This document shows, piece by piece, positions 55,409 to 63,981 of a stretch of 64,000 nucleotides of DNA. The stretch is from CAZPQK01 sp964588695. Lineage in GTDB: Bacteria > Krumholzibacteriota > Krumholzibacteriia > WVZY01 > JAKEHA01. How positions within the stretch are numbered: position 1 is the stretch's first letter; each line of letters starts with the position of its first letter. The DNA lies in NCBI GenBank assembly GCA_964588695.1, contig CAZPQK010000003.1, positions 62,001-126,000 of the forward strand. The letters run 5' to 3'. A program made the position numbers and the translations under genes. The notes beneath the pieces were generated by a model, which was given only the letters and a program-made list of their open reading frames with translations, was not told the DNA's origin and searched no databases.

Positions 55409-55594
55409 GTGGCTAAGAAATCATGGATCGCGAAGAGTAATCGGGCGCCGAAGTTTAAGGTGCGCGCTTACAACCGCTGCAATCGCTGCGGACGTTCGCG
55501 GGCCTACCTGCGCCGCTTCGGCATTTGCCGAATCTGCTTCCGCGAACTTGCCCTGATCGGCGAGATCCCGGGAGTAACCAAGGCGAGCTGGTAG
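55409..55594 (+). CDS. rpsN: 30S ribosomal protein S14, type Z (zinc-binding)
   Basis: 61 aa, GTG start. The short form with an intact zinc ribbon, CNRCGRSRAYLRRFGICRIC. Together with C+ L36 this contrasts with the zinc-free L31. Confidence 0.96.
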   Translation: MAKKSWIAKSNRAPKFKVRAYNRCNRCGRSRAYLRRFGICRICFRELALIGEIPGVTKASW

Positions 55595-55654
55595 AGCAGC
55601 ATTCGCGACAACCGCCAAGTGCGGAATGAGTTTCCTTTACGGAGGCTCGTCGAA

Positions 55655-55671
55655 CCGACGGCACGGGGCCG
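55655..55671 (+). promoter_or_regulatory. Hairpin in the rpsN-rpsH gap
   Basis: GACGGC-ACGGG-GCCGTC, a perfect 6-bp stem in a 126-nt gap that is unusually long for this operon. No promoter is evident. It may be a translational control or processing element; S8 regulates the spc operon elsewhere, but no S8 site was recognised. Confidence 0.4.
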
Positions 55672-55720
55672 TCAGGCGACAGATCAGTAAAGATCAAACT
55701 AGCAGGAGCCAGATAAAAAA

Positions 55721-56116
55721 ATGGCGATGACTGATCCCATCTCGGATTATCTCACTCGGTTGCGAAACGCAACCCGAGCCAAGCACCGCTTCGTCGATGT
55801 ACCCGCCTCGCGCATGAAGGCGCAGATCAGCAAGATCCTCTTGGACACCGGCTACCTTAGCGGTGTCAAGTATCGCGACGATAACAAACAAGGAACCCTA
55901 CGGCTGTACCCGCACTACAAAGGCACCGAAAGTGTAATTTCCGGTGTCGAACGGGTTAGCAAGCCGAGCCGCCGCGTTTACGTGGCAAAGAAAGACCTGC
56001 CGCGCGTGCTGGGCGGCTATGGTATCGCAATCGTGTCGACGTCGCAGGGACTGTTGACCGACCTCGAGTGCCGCAAGCGCGGTGTCGGGGGCGAAGTAAT
56101 TTGCCAGGTATGGTAG
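55721..56116 (+). CDS. rpsH: 30S ribosomal protein S8
   Basis: 131 aa. TDPISDYLTRLRNA start and the C-terminal GIAIVSTSQGLLTDLECRKRGVGGE-type RNA-binding block (quoted in part). Confidence 0.96.
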   Translation: MAMTDPISDYLTRLRNATRAKHRFVDVPASRMKAQISKILLDTGYLSGVKYRDDNKQGTLRLYPHYKGTESVISGVERVSKPSRRVYVAKKDLPRVLGGYGIAIVSTSQGLLTDLECRKRGVGGEVICQVW

Positions 56117-56140
56117 CGAGATAAGGAAACGGATTAAGCA

Positions 56141-56692
56141 ATGTCACGTGTAGGATTCAAGCCCATTCCCGTCCCCTCCGGGGTAACCGTTAGCTACGAC
56201 GCGGCGACGCAAACGGCAACGGCCAAGGGTCCCAAGGGCGAGCTGACCCAACATATTCCCGCTGTGTGCGAGTTCAAGGAAGAGGACGGCAACATTAACG
56301 TTGGGCGTCCCACGGAGTCCAAGCAGGACCGAGCCTTCCACGGACTCACGCGCGCGTTGCTCAACAACATGATCATTGGCGTGTCCGAGGGTTTTACCCG
56401 CGAACTCGAGATCAACGGTGTAGGTTGGCGCGCCGAAGTGCAGGGTAAACAGTTGGTAATGACCCTTGGTTTTTCGCACCCGATCAACTTTCCGTTCCCG
56501 GAAGGCATAACGATCGAAACGCCGGAACAAACCAAGATTAAGGTCACCGGAATTGATAAGCAAAAGGTTGGACAAACCGCGGCGTTGATTCGCGAGTTTC
56601 GTCCGCCGGAGCCGTACAAAGGCAAAGGTGTCAAGTACGTCGAAGAGCATATCCAGCGTAAAGCGGGTAAGACGGCCGCTGGAGGCGGTTAA
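56141..56692 (+). CDS. rplF: 50S ribosomal protein L6
   Basis: 183 aa, two L6 repeats; MSRVGFKPIPVPSGV start and KGKGVKYVEEHIQRKAGK end. Confidence 0.96.
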   Translation: MSRVGFKPIPVPSGVTVSYDAATQTATAKGPKGELTQHIPAVCEFKEEDGNINVGRPTESKQDRAFHGLTRALLNNMIIGVSEGFTRELEINGVGWRAEVQGKQLVMTLGFSHPINFPFPEGITIETPEQTKIKVTGIDKQKVGQTAALIREFRPPEPYKGKGVKYVEEHIQRKAGKTAAGGG

Positions 56693-56694
56693 AC

Positions 56695-57090
56695 ATGAGA
56701 CGCAAAAGCAGAAACAAGAAGCTGGCGGGACGCACGCGTCGCCACATGCACATTCGTCGCCGGGTTGCCGGTACGCCGGATCGACCGCGCGCCTGCGTGT
56801 TTCGCAGCAACTCTCACATCTATGCGCAAATCATTGATGACGAGACCGGAAAGACGATCGCGTCGGCTTCGTCTCTGACCGTAGATGCTTCCGGGGTCAA
56901 AGCCGACGATAAAAAAGGCATCGCCGGTAACGCTAAGGTTCTAACCGCGCGCGCGGTTGGGAAACAACTGGCTTCGATGGCCAAAGAGAAGGGCGTCTCC
57001 AAGATCGCATTTGATCGGGGTGGCTACCTGTACCACGGACGAGTCGCAGCGTTGGCCGACGGCCTGCGCGAGGGCGGCTTGGAGTTCTAA
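56695..57090 (+). CDS. rplR: 50S ribosomal protein L18
   Basis: 131 aa. Basic N-terminus with RRRVAGTPDRPRACVFRSN; the C-terminus YHGRVAALADGLREGGLEF. Partner of L5 on 5S rRNA; 2-nt gap from rplF. Confidence 0.95.
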   Translation: MRRKSRNKKLAGRTRRHMHIRRRVAGTPDRPRACVFRSNSHIYAQIIDDETGKTIASASSLTVDASGVKADDKKGIAGNAKVLTARAVGKQLASMAKEKGVSKIAFDRGGYLYHGRVAALADGLREGGLEF

Positions 57091-57135
57091 CTAAATTAAG
57101 CCCTAAGTCACAGGATACGGAGCTTTCAACTAAGT

Positions 57136-57756
57136 ATGGCAAGACCGCAAGACAATCGACGAGGTGGCCGCGGCCGCGACGGTCGTAAAGACCGGCAGAA
57201 GCCAGCGGGCCCTGAGTATATCGAAACGACTGTGCACGTGAACCGTGTGGCCAAGGTGGTCAAGGGTGGACGGCGCTTTAGCTTTAACGCGCTGGTAACC
57301 TGCGGTGATGGACTCGGCAAGGTGGGAATTGGGCTGGGTAAGTCCAACGAGATTACCGATGCCATCCGCAAGGCGTCCGAGAACGCCAAGCGCGACATGG
57401 TTCGCATCCCGCTCATCAACGGCACGATTCCTTATCAGACCCTCGGTCGGTATGGCGCGGGCAAAGTCATTCTTAAACCGGCGTCGCCCGGTACCGGTGT
57501 AATTGCCGGTGGCCCGGTGCGTGCGGTCATGGAAGCCGCGGGCGTTCGCGACATTCTGGCAAAGTCGCTGGGATCGAACAATCCGCACAACATGGTGAAG
57601 GCGGCGATGGCCGGATTGCGCTCGTTGGAAAGCGCAAAAGATGTGGCCCAGCGTCGTGGAATTTCTATCAACCAGCTTTTCGGGATCGAAGGCAATGGCA
57701 AAAACAGTAAAGATAACCCAGATCAAAAGTCTGATCGGGACGAAGCCGAAGCATAG
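57136..57756 (+). CDS. rpsE: 30S ribosomal protein S5
   Basis: 206 aa. dsRBD-like first half (GGRRFSFNALVTCGDGLGKVGIG, quoted in part) and the second domain with GSNNPHNMVKA. An extended N-terminus is Gly/Arg-rich, and the C-terminal tail of about 20 residues past the core (KNSKDNPDQKSDRDEAEA) is acidic. That tail is encoded by DNA that also encodes the start of rpmD, so the two genes overlap by 62 nt in different frames. Confidence 0.96.
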   Translation: MARPQDNRRGGRGRDGRKDRQKPAGPEYIETTVHVNRVAKVVKGGRRFSFNALVTCGDGLGKVGIGLGKSNEITDAIRKASENAKRDMVRIPLINGTIPYQTLGRYGAGKVILKPASPGTGVIAGGPVRAVMEAAGVRDILAKSLGSNNPHNMVKAAMAGLRSLESAKDVAQRRGISINQLFGIEGNGKNSKDNPDQKSDRDEAEA

Positions 57757-57877
57757 AGCAACGATGGAAGCACTTGGCTTCCGTCGGATGCATCAAACCC
57801 TGGAGAAGACCGACTCGCCGGCGATCCGGGGAATGTTGCATCACGTTCGTCACCTCGTTCGTGTCGAGGAGTCATAA
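57695..57877 (+). CDS. rpmD: 50S ribosomal protein L30
   Basis: 60 aa. It begins AKTVKITQIKSLIGTKPKH and has the conserved TMEALGFRRMHQ; this is the canonical full-length N-terminus, so the start within rpsE (ATG at 57695) is well supported. The only Shine-Dalgarno-like signal, GAAGG, is 2 nt away, so translation may depend on ribosomes translating rpsE. Confidence 0.93.
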   Translation: MAKTVKITQIKSLIGTKPKHRATMEALGFRRMHQTLEKTDSPAIRGMLHHVRHLVRVEES

Positions 57878-57880
57878 GTC

Positions 57881-58324
57881 ATGCGAATCGGAGATATCAA
57901 ATCCAGCGACGGCAGCACCACAAGCCGTAAGCGTGTCGGGCGCGGGCCCGGTTCGGATCACGGCAAAACATCCTGCCGGGGTCACAAGGGCCAGAAAGCG
58001 CGTTCCGGCGGAAGCATTCCCGCCCGTTTTGAGGGTGGTCAGATGCCGCTGCAGCGCCGTCTGCCCAAGCGCGGTTTTACCAATATTTTTCGCGTCGAAA
58101 AGCAAGTCGTGAACGTTCGCGACCTGGAGCGTTTCGACGCTGGCACCGAAGTGAACCCAGAGACCCTGCTGCAGTCGGGTCTGGTCGGAAGCCTCAAGCG
58201 GCCGATCAAGCTGTTGGCGGAGGGCGAAGTAACCAAGTCGCTGACCATCAAAGTTCACGCGTGTAGTAAAAAAGCTAAAGAAGCCGTCGAGAAAGCGGGC
58301 GGCTCGCTGACGTTGATCGACTAG
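57881..58324 (+). CDS. rplO: 50S ribosomal protein L15
   Basis: 147 aa, 3 nt after rpmD. Gly-rich N-terminal tail with GRGPGSDHGKTSCRGHKGQK, then a compact C-terminal domain. Confidence 0.96.
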   Translation: MRIGDIKSSDGSTTSRKRVGRGPGSDHGKTSCRGHKGQKARSGGSIPARFEGGQMPLQRRLPKRGFTNIFRVEKQVVNVRDLERFDAGTEVNPETLLQSGLVGSLKRPIKLLAEGEVTKSLTIKVHACSKKAKEAVEKAGGSLTLID

Positions 58325-58350
58325 CCGACCGGGAATTCAGGCAATAAACT

Positions 58351-59661
58351 ATGATCAATAAACTGCAAGAGATGTTCAGCATCCCCGAGCTTAAGCGGCG
58401 TCTGCTGTTTACGCTGGGGCTGCTTATCGTTTACCGGATCGGCGGTCACATTACTACGCCGGGCGTTGATGCGACAGTGCTGACGGAGTTCTTTGCTCGT
58501 CAGCGCGGGACGATTCTGGGTCTCTACGACTTGTTCGCCGGCGGGAACCTGGAAAAAGCGACGATCTTCGCGCTAGGGATTATGCCCTACATTAGTGCGT
58601 CGATTATTTTGCAGCTTTTCCAGGCGGTGGTTCCGTACTTCGAGAAGCTGGCGAAGGAAGGCGAAGAGGGCCGCAAAAAGATTACGCAGTACACCCGCTA
58701 CGGAACCGTTGTTCTGGCAGCGGTGCAGGCGTTTGGTATTGCGATCTTCCTGGAAAACCTCACCGGCCCCAGCGGGCGCGGCGCGGTTATGTTTCCGGGG
58801 TTGGGCTTTCGATTGCTCACTGTGCTGACGCTGACGTCAGGCACCGTGTTCGTTATGTGGTTGGGTGAACAGATTACCGAGCGCGGAATCGGTAACGGAA
58901 TTTCGCTCATCATTACCATCGGTATTATCGCGATGTATCCCGCGGACACGCTCAACACGATCCGTCAGTTGCAGACCGGACAGATGGGTGTTCCCCAACT
59001 GCTGGTCCTGATGTTCTTTATGGTGTTGATTACCGCGGCGATTATCTTTGTTACTCAGGGTCAGCGCCGGATTCCGGTGCAGTACGCCAAGCGCGTTGTC
59101 GGGCGTAAGGTCTATGGCGGCCAGGCCAGCCACATTCCGCTGAGTGTCAACATCGCGGGCGTGATTCCCATCATCTTTGCGCAGTCGCTGATTATGTTTC
59201 CGGGGACGCTGGCCGCGTTTATCCCCAACGTGGAAGCGCTGCAGGTTATCGCGGGTTGGTTTGCGCCGGGTGCGCCGGTGTACATCATTCTCTACGCATT
59301 GATCATTATCTTTTTTACCTACTTCTACACGGCGATCGTTATGAACCCGGTAGAAGTGGCCGATCAGATGAAAAAGCACGGCGGGTTTATCCCCGGTGTG
59401 CGCCCCGGCAAGCGCACCGCGGAGTTTATTGACCGCGTACTGACGCGAATCACGTTGCCCGGCGCTATCTTTTTGGCGTTTATTGCGATTCTGCCCGACA
59501 TTCTAATCACTCGGGCCAACGTGCCGTTCTACTTTGGCGGTACCGGTCTGCTGATTGTGGTGGGTGTGGTTCTGGATACGCTGCGACAGATTGAATCGCA
59601 CTTGATCATGCGGCACTACGAAGGCTTCACCAAGCAAGGGAAGCTTCGGGGGCGTCGTTAG
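58351..59661 (+). CDS. secY: Preprotein translocase subunit SecY
   Basis: 436 aa with ten hydrophobic segments. Conserved plug and pore region GLYDLFAGGNLEKATIFALG (about 53-72), TERGIGNGISLI, and C-terminal cytosolic loop RPGKRTAEFIDRVLTRITLPGA (quoted in part). Forms the channel with the SecE at 33194. Confidence 0.97.
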   Translation: MINKLQEMFSIPELKRRLLFTLGLLIVYRIGGHITTPGVDATVLTEFFARQRGTILGLYDLFAGGNLEKATIFALGIMPYISASIILQLFQAVVPYFEKLAKEGEEGRKKITQYTRYGTVVLAAVQAFGIAIFLENLTGPSGRGAVMFPGLGFRLLTVLTLTSGTVFVMWLGEQITERGIGNGISLIITIGIIAMYPADTLNTIRQLQTGQMGVPQLLVLMFFMVLITAAIIFVTQGQRRIPVQYAKRVVGRKVYGGQASHIPLSVNIAGVIPIIFAQSLIMFPGTLAAFIPNVEALQVIAGWFAPGAPVYIILYALIIIFFTYFYTAIVMNPVEVADQMKKHGGFIPGVRPGKRTAEFIDRVLTRITLPGAIFLAFIAILPDILITRANVPFYFGGTGLLIVVGVVLDTLRQIESHLIMRHYEGFTKQGKLRGRR

Positions 59662-59664
59662 CGA

Positions 59665-60222
59665 ATGAATATTGTTTTGTTTGGAACGCCGGGAGCCGGC
59701 AAAGGGACCCAAGCCGAACGGCTGCGCGAAAGACTTTCGCTGCGCCACATTTCCACCGGAGACCTGTTGCGCGCAGCAGTTGCTTCGGAATCGGACCTGG
59801 GTCAGAAAGTCAAAGACGTGCTGGCAGCCGGAGAGTTGGTGTCGGACGAGATTGTGCTCGCGCTGATTCGCGAGGCGATGGAAGAGGTTCGCAGCGACGG
59901 CTCGATTAACGGCTGGATCCTTGACGGGTTTCCCCGCACGGTCACCCAAGCCGAGGAACTCGACAAGATTCTCGACGAGACCGACGAAGGAATTGACTTT
60001 GTCGTGGTGCTCGACGTAAAGCGCGAGACGGTCATGCAAAGACTGCTGGCGCGTGGTCGCGCCGACGACACGCGTGCGACGATTGAGCATCGGTTGGACG
60101 TGTTTGACGAGCAAACCAAACCGTTGATCGACTATTACAACGATCGTGGTTCGGTTACTCGAATCGATGGTGCGCAGGAGATCGATAAGGTAACCGCCGA
60201 CATCGAGCACTTAGTGCAATGA
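59665..60222 (+). CDS. adk: Adenylate kinase, short-LID type
   Basis: 185 aa. P-loop GTPGAGKGTQ (7-16), NMP-binding HISTGDLLR, DGFPRTVTQAE. The LID is short with no cysteine zinc site. It ends TGA in an ATGA overlap with map. Confidence 0.95.
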   Translation: MNIVLFGTPGAGKGTQAERLRERLSLRHISTGDLLRAAVASESDLGQKVKDVLAAGELVSDEIVLALIREAMEEVRSDGSINGWILDGFPRTVTQAEELDKILDETDEGIDFVVVLDVKRETVMQRLLARGRADDTRATIEHRLDVFDEQTKPLIDYYNDRGSVTRIDGAQEIDKVTADIEHLVQ

Positions 60223-60962
60223 TCACGCTCAAGTCGCAGGCCGAGATAGACATCATGGCCGCGAATGGTCAGATCATTAAGGCGTGTTTTGAGTTTGCCG
60301 CCAGCTATATTGCGCCGGGAACGACCGCGCTGGGGCTGGACACGGAGATCGAAAAGATTATCCGCGAGAACGGCGCAGAGCCCGCGTTTAAGGGCTACCA
60401 GGGCTTTCCGGCCAGCGCTTGCATTTCGGTTAACGAGGAAGTCGTTCACGGCATTCCCACCGATCGCGCGTTTGTGGAAGGCGATATTATCGGCGTGGAC
60501 ATTGGCGTTCGCAAGGACGGTTACTACGCCGACGCGGCGCGCACCTTCCCGGTAGGGAAGATCAGCGCGGACAACGAAAAGTTGTTACAGGTGACCCGCG
60601 AGTCGCTGGACCGCGGGATCGAAAAAGCGCGACCGGGTAACCGGCTCAGTGACATCTCCCACGCGGTGGAAAGTCACGCGCAGCAGTTTGGTTACGGCGT
60701 GGTTCGTTCGCTGGTCGGCCATGGGATCGGGCAGCAAATGCACGAAGAACCGCAAGTGCCGAACTTCGGCCCGCCGTCGCAGGGACCGCTGCTAAAAGCG
60801 GGAATGGTGTTGGCGATTGAGCCGATGGTTAACCTGGGAACGGGTGACGTGTTCACGACCGAAGACGGTTGGACAATTGTTACCGCCGACAAATCGATGT
60901 CGGCACATTTTGAAGACACGGTTGCAATTACCGAAGATGGTCCGCGCATTCTGACGCGGTAG
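60219..60962 (+). CDS. map: Methionine aminopeptidase type I
   Basis: 247 aa. Dinuclear-metal ligands: two Asp in DIGVRKDGYYADAA, His in GHGIGQQMHEEP, Glu in AIEPMV and Glu in VAITEDG. No N-terminal zinc finger. Confidence 0.96.
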   Translation: MITLKSQAEIDIMAANGQIIKACFEFAASYIAPGTTALGLDTEIEKIIRENGAEPAFKGYQGFPASACISVNEEVVHGIPTDRAFVEGDIIGVDIGVRKDGYYADAARTFPVGKISADNEKLLQVTRESLDRGIEKARPGNRLSDISHAVESHAQQFGYGVVRSLVGHGIGQQMHEEPQVPNFGPPSQGPLLKAGMVLAIEPMVNLGTGDVFTTEDGWTIVTADKSMSAHFEDTVAITEDGPRILTR

Positions 60963-60986
60963 AAAAAGGAACAACAACGAGATTAT

Positions 60987-61208
60987 ATGGCGAAAGACGA
61001 GACCACAATAACAGTCGAAGGAACCGTCGTCGAAGCGTTGCCCAACACAATGTTTCGCGTCGAGCTTCCCAACAAACACATCGTCCTCGCACACGTGTCC
61101 GGCAAGATGCGGATGCACTTTATTAAGATTTTACCCGGTGACCGAGTCACATTGGAAATTTCACCGTACGACCCGACCAAAGCGCGGATCGTGTATCGAT
61201 ACAAGTAG
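60987..61208 (+). CDS. infA: Translation initiation factor IF-1
   Basis: 73 aa OB-fold. EGTVVEALPNTMFRVELPN, GKMRMHFIKILPGDRV, and DPTKARIVYRYK end. Confidence 0.97.
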   Translation: MAKDETTITVEGTVVEALPNTMFRVELPNKHIVLAHVSGKMRMHFIKILPGDRVTLEISPYDPTKARIVYRYK

Positions 61209-61231
61209 GCTTTAAGCCCAAGGTATTTATC

Positions 61232-61345
61232 ATGAAAGTCAGAAGCTCAGTTCGCAAGATGTGCCCTAACTGCAAGGTTATCCGTCGCAAAGGCGTGCTG
61301 CGGGTAATTTGTGTCAACAAACGTCACAAGCAGCGTCAGGGCTAG
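61232..61345 (+). CDS. rpmJ: 50S ribosomal protein L36
   Basis: 37 aa. MKVRSSVRKMCPNCKVIRRK, then CVNKRHKQRQG: a complete CxxC...C...H zinc ribbon (C+ form). It lies in the usual infA-rpmJ-rpsM position. Confidence 0.96.
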   Translation: MKVRSSVRKMCPNCKVIRRKGVLRVICVNKRHKQRQG

Positions 61346-61368
61346 GCCCACGCAACAAAGGAGATTAC

Positions 61369-61734
61369 GTGGCGCGAATTGCAGGAGTAGATATTCCCAA
61401 CGACAAGCGAGTGGTTGTCAGCTTGACGTATATCTTTGGTATTGGCCGGACGTCGGCCGTGGAGATTTGTAGCAAGCTGGGAATCGATCAGTCTCGGCGG
61501 GTTAAGGATCTTACCGAAGATGAAAACATTAAGCTCCGTAGTGTGATCGAAAACGACTACACCGTCGAAGGTGAACTACGGACCGAAAGAACTTACAGCA
61601 TTAAGCGGTTGATGGACATTAACTGCTACCGCGGCCGTCGGCACAAGATGGGTTTGCCGGCTCACGGGCAGCGCACCAAAACTAACGCGCGTACTCGTAA
61701 GGGACCGAAACGTCGTCCCGGCCAGAAGAAGTAA
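61369..61734 (+). CDS. rpsM: 30S ribosomal protein S13
   Basis: 121 aa, GTG start behind AAAGGAG, overlapping no other gene. ARIAGVDIPNDKRVVVSLTY start, HKMGLPAHGQRTKTNARTRK tail. An in-frame ATG at 61309 lies within rpmJ and is rejected. Confidence 0.96.
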   Translation: MARIAGVDIPNDKRVVVSLTYIFGIGRTSAVEICSKLGIDQSRRVKDLTEDENIKLRSVIENDYTVEGELRTERTYSIKRLMDINCYRGRRHKMGLPAHGQRTKTNARTRKGPKRRPGQKK

Positions 61735-61765
61735 GTAACTCTAATCCGACAGTCGGAGGACTATT

Positions 61766-62167
61766 TTGGCGAAAGCGAAACGCGGAGCCACCGCGGCCAA
61801 GAAAAAGAAGGCCAAAAAGGTAGACGTGATGGGGATTGCCCACATCAAGTCGTCCTTCAATAACACGATTATTACGATCACCGACATGACGGGTGCGGTG
61901 GTGTCGTGGGCGAGCCCGGGAACGATGGGCTTTAAGGGGTCGCGTAAGAGCACCCCGTTTGCGGCACAACAGGCAGCCGACCGCTGCGCACGCGAAGTCA
62001 TGGACATGGGCATGAAGAAAGTCGAGGCCTGGATTAAAGGTCCCGGTGCCGGCCGCGAAGCTGCTATCCGTAGCCTGCGCGCCGCCGGACTGGAAGTGAC
62101 CGCGGTTAAGGATTGTACGCCGATGCCACACAACGGCGTCCGTCCCAAAAAGCGCCGTCGCATGTAA
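61766..62167 (+). CDS. rpsK: 30S ribosomal protein S11
   Basis: 133 aa, TTG start behind GGAGGA. Lys-rich N-terminus, then HIKSSFNNTIITITDMTG and GPGAGREAAIRSL; C-terminus CTPMPHNGVRPKKRRR. It is followed directly by rpoA; rpsD is not present between them. Confidence 0.96.
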   Translation: MAKAKRGATAAKKKKAKKVDVMGIAHIKSSFNNTIITITDMTGAVVSWASPGTMGFKGSRKSTPFAAQQAADRCAREVMDMGMKKVEAWIKGPGAGREAAIRSLRAAGLEVTAVKDCTPMPHNGVRPKKRRRM

Positions 62168-62220
62168 CGACGCCCAGTTTTAATTTTCTTTTTTGTTGCC
62201 CAATAAGGGAGGAATGCTAA

Positions 62221-63225
62221 ATGAAGTGGCGTAATCTTTTGATGCCGCAGGAAGTGATTCGAGGAAGCAGTCATCACACCATGCACGGTAACTTTGTTAT
62301 CGAGCCGCTGGAACGTGGTTTCGGCCTGACGTTGGGGAACGCGCTGCGCCGCACCCTATTGTCGTCCATTCAAGGCGCCGCGGTAACCGCGGTTCGAATT
62401 AATGGCGTGCTTCATGAGCTAAGCAATATTCCCGGCGTTGTCGAAGACGTTACCGACATCATTCTTAACCTCAAGCAAATCGTGCCCATTATGCACGTCG
62501 ACGAGCCTAAGTTTCTTAAGCTTGAGGTCGAGAAGGAAGGCGTTATTACCGCCGCCGATATTACGGGCGATCCCGACATCGAGATCGTTAACCCGGATCA
62601 GATCATCTGTACGGCTTCGGAAAAAACCAAAGTCGAAATGGATATCTTGATTGGGCACGGCCGCGGGTTTGTCCCGGCCGAGCAACACATTCTTGAGGAC
62701 TTCGACATTGGCCTGGTGCCAGTCGATTCCAACTTTTCGCCGATCCGCCGCGTTTCTTACGAAGTGGAAAACACGCGGGTCGGTCAGCGCACCGACTATG
62801 ACAAACTACTGCTGGATATTAACACCGATGGTTCGGTTCGTCCGGAAGATGCGCTGGGGTTCGCCGCCAAAATCGTTAAAGACCATATGACGATGTTCAT
62901 TACCTTTGACGAAGAGCCAATGGAAGAAGTGGACGACACAGTCGACGAAGAGACCGAGCGCCTGCGCGAGCTTCTTGGCCGCAGCGTCGAAGAGTTAGAG
63001 CTTTCGGTACGTTCAGGAAACTGCCTGCGACGCGCCAACATTAAAACCCTGGGTGACCTGGTGTCGCGTAGCGAAGCCGAGATGCTGAAGTACCGTAACT
63101 TCGGCAAGCAAAGCTTGCGCGAGATTACTGAGATTCTTAACGGAATGGGTCTTCACCTGGGGATGGACTTGAACAACATGAGCAGCGGTGCTGCTCCGGA
63201 AGAATCTGAGCCCGTCGAAGCGTAA
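62221..63225 (+). CDS. rpoA: RNA polymerase subunit alpha
   Basis: 334 aa. N-terminal dimerisation domain (PLERGFGLTLGNALRRTLLSS, quoted as GFGLTLGNALRRTLLSS, about 33-49), acidic linker near 225-245, and C-terminal domain ELSVRSGNCLRRANIKTLGD with NFGKQSLREI for UP-element and activator contacts. GGGAGG precedes it. Confidence 0.97.
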   Translation: MKWRNLLMPQEVIRGSSHHTMHGNFVIEPLERGFGLTLGNALRRTLLSSIQGAAVTAVRINGVLHELSNIPGVVEDVTDIILNLKQIVPIMHVDEPKFLKLEVEKEGVITAADITGDPDIEIVNPDQIICTASEKTKVEMDILIGHGRGFVPAEQHILEDFDIGLVPVDSNFSPIRRVSYEVENTRVGQRTDYDKLLLDINTDGSVRPEDALGFAAKIVKDHMTMFITFDEEPMEEVDDTVDEETERLRELLGRSVEELELSVRSGNCLRRANIKTLGDLVSRSEAEMLKYRNFGKQSLREITEILNGMGLHLGMDLNNMSSGAAPEESEPVEA

Positions 63226-63249
63226 CGCTCGTTCGGAGAGGAATTTGTT

Positions 63250-63735
63250 ATGAGACATCGCGTAGACCATCGCAAGCTGGGACGAACCGCAGCGCACCGG
63301 AAAGCCATGTTAAACAACATGGTAACGTCACTGTTCTCCAGCGAGCGAATCGTTACCACGGACGCCAAGGCCAAAGAAGCACGGCGCCTGGCCGAACGCC
63401 TGATCACTCGTGCCAAGAAAGGCTACGAAGCGCATCAGGGGGGGCAAAAGGACGTCGCGCTGAACCACTGGCGCCAGGCCAGCCGGTACATTAAAAAGCC
63501 GAAAGTGTTGAACAAATTGTTCAACGACCTTGCCCCGCAGTTCGCCGACCGTCCCGGTGGTTACACCCGAATCATTCGGATGCAGAACCGACTGGGCGAC
63601 AACGCACAGCAGGTAATGCTAGAGCTGGTCGGTACCAAGGGAACGGTCAATCCGAAGGGCTTTAAAGAAGACGACGAACCCAAAGAAGAGGCTAAGCCTA
63701 AGCGCGGCCGCCGCAAGAAAGCCGCAGCCGAATAG
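63250..63735 (+). CDS. rplQ: 50S ribosomal protein L17
   Basis: 161 aa. MRHRVDHRKLGRTAAHRKAM start is canonical. The core ends near residue 133 (LVGTKGTVNPKGF); a charged C-terminal tail (KEDDEPKEEAKPKRGRRKKA, quoted in part) extends beyond the usual 115-130 aa, probably disordered on the ribosome surface. Confidence 0.96.
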   Translation: MRHRVDHRKLGRTAAHRKAMLNNMVTSLFSSERIVTTDAKAKEARRLAERLITRAKKGYEAHQGGQKDVALNHWRQASRYIKKPKVLNKLFNDLAPQFADRPGGYTRIIRMQNRLGDNAQQVMLELVGTKGTVNPKGFKEDDEPKEEAKPKRGRRKKAAAE

Positions 63736-63772
63736 CTCTCGCGGTAGGTAGACCGATTTTAGATTGCTTATG

Positions 63773-63804
63773 CAGCCCCTCCTGATGGAGGGGCTGTTGC
63801 TTTT
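63773..63804 (+). terminator. Strong terminator closing the ribosomal protein run
   Basis: Perfect 10-bp stem CAGCCCCTCC (63773-63782) / GGAGGGGCTG (63787-63796), TGAT loop, then TTGCTTTT. Confidence 0.9.
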
Positions 63805-63981
63805 GCGCTTGCAGGGCCCCCGGTGTGGTAGTGGACGCGTACCGTGTCCGGGCGGCGGATCAGCAGCTCCAACCGTGTCCGCGGAACCTTTGTAGCTGCG
63901 TTGTGTAGAAAACGAAAGGTAATGTCTCGCGCCCCCTTAGCGTCGAGTGCGGTCGCCGTCTAACCCGCTGGAGCATCCCCA

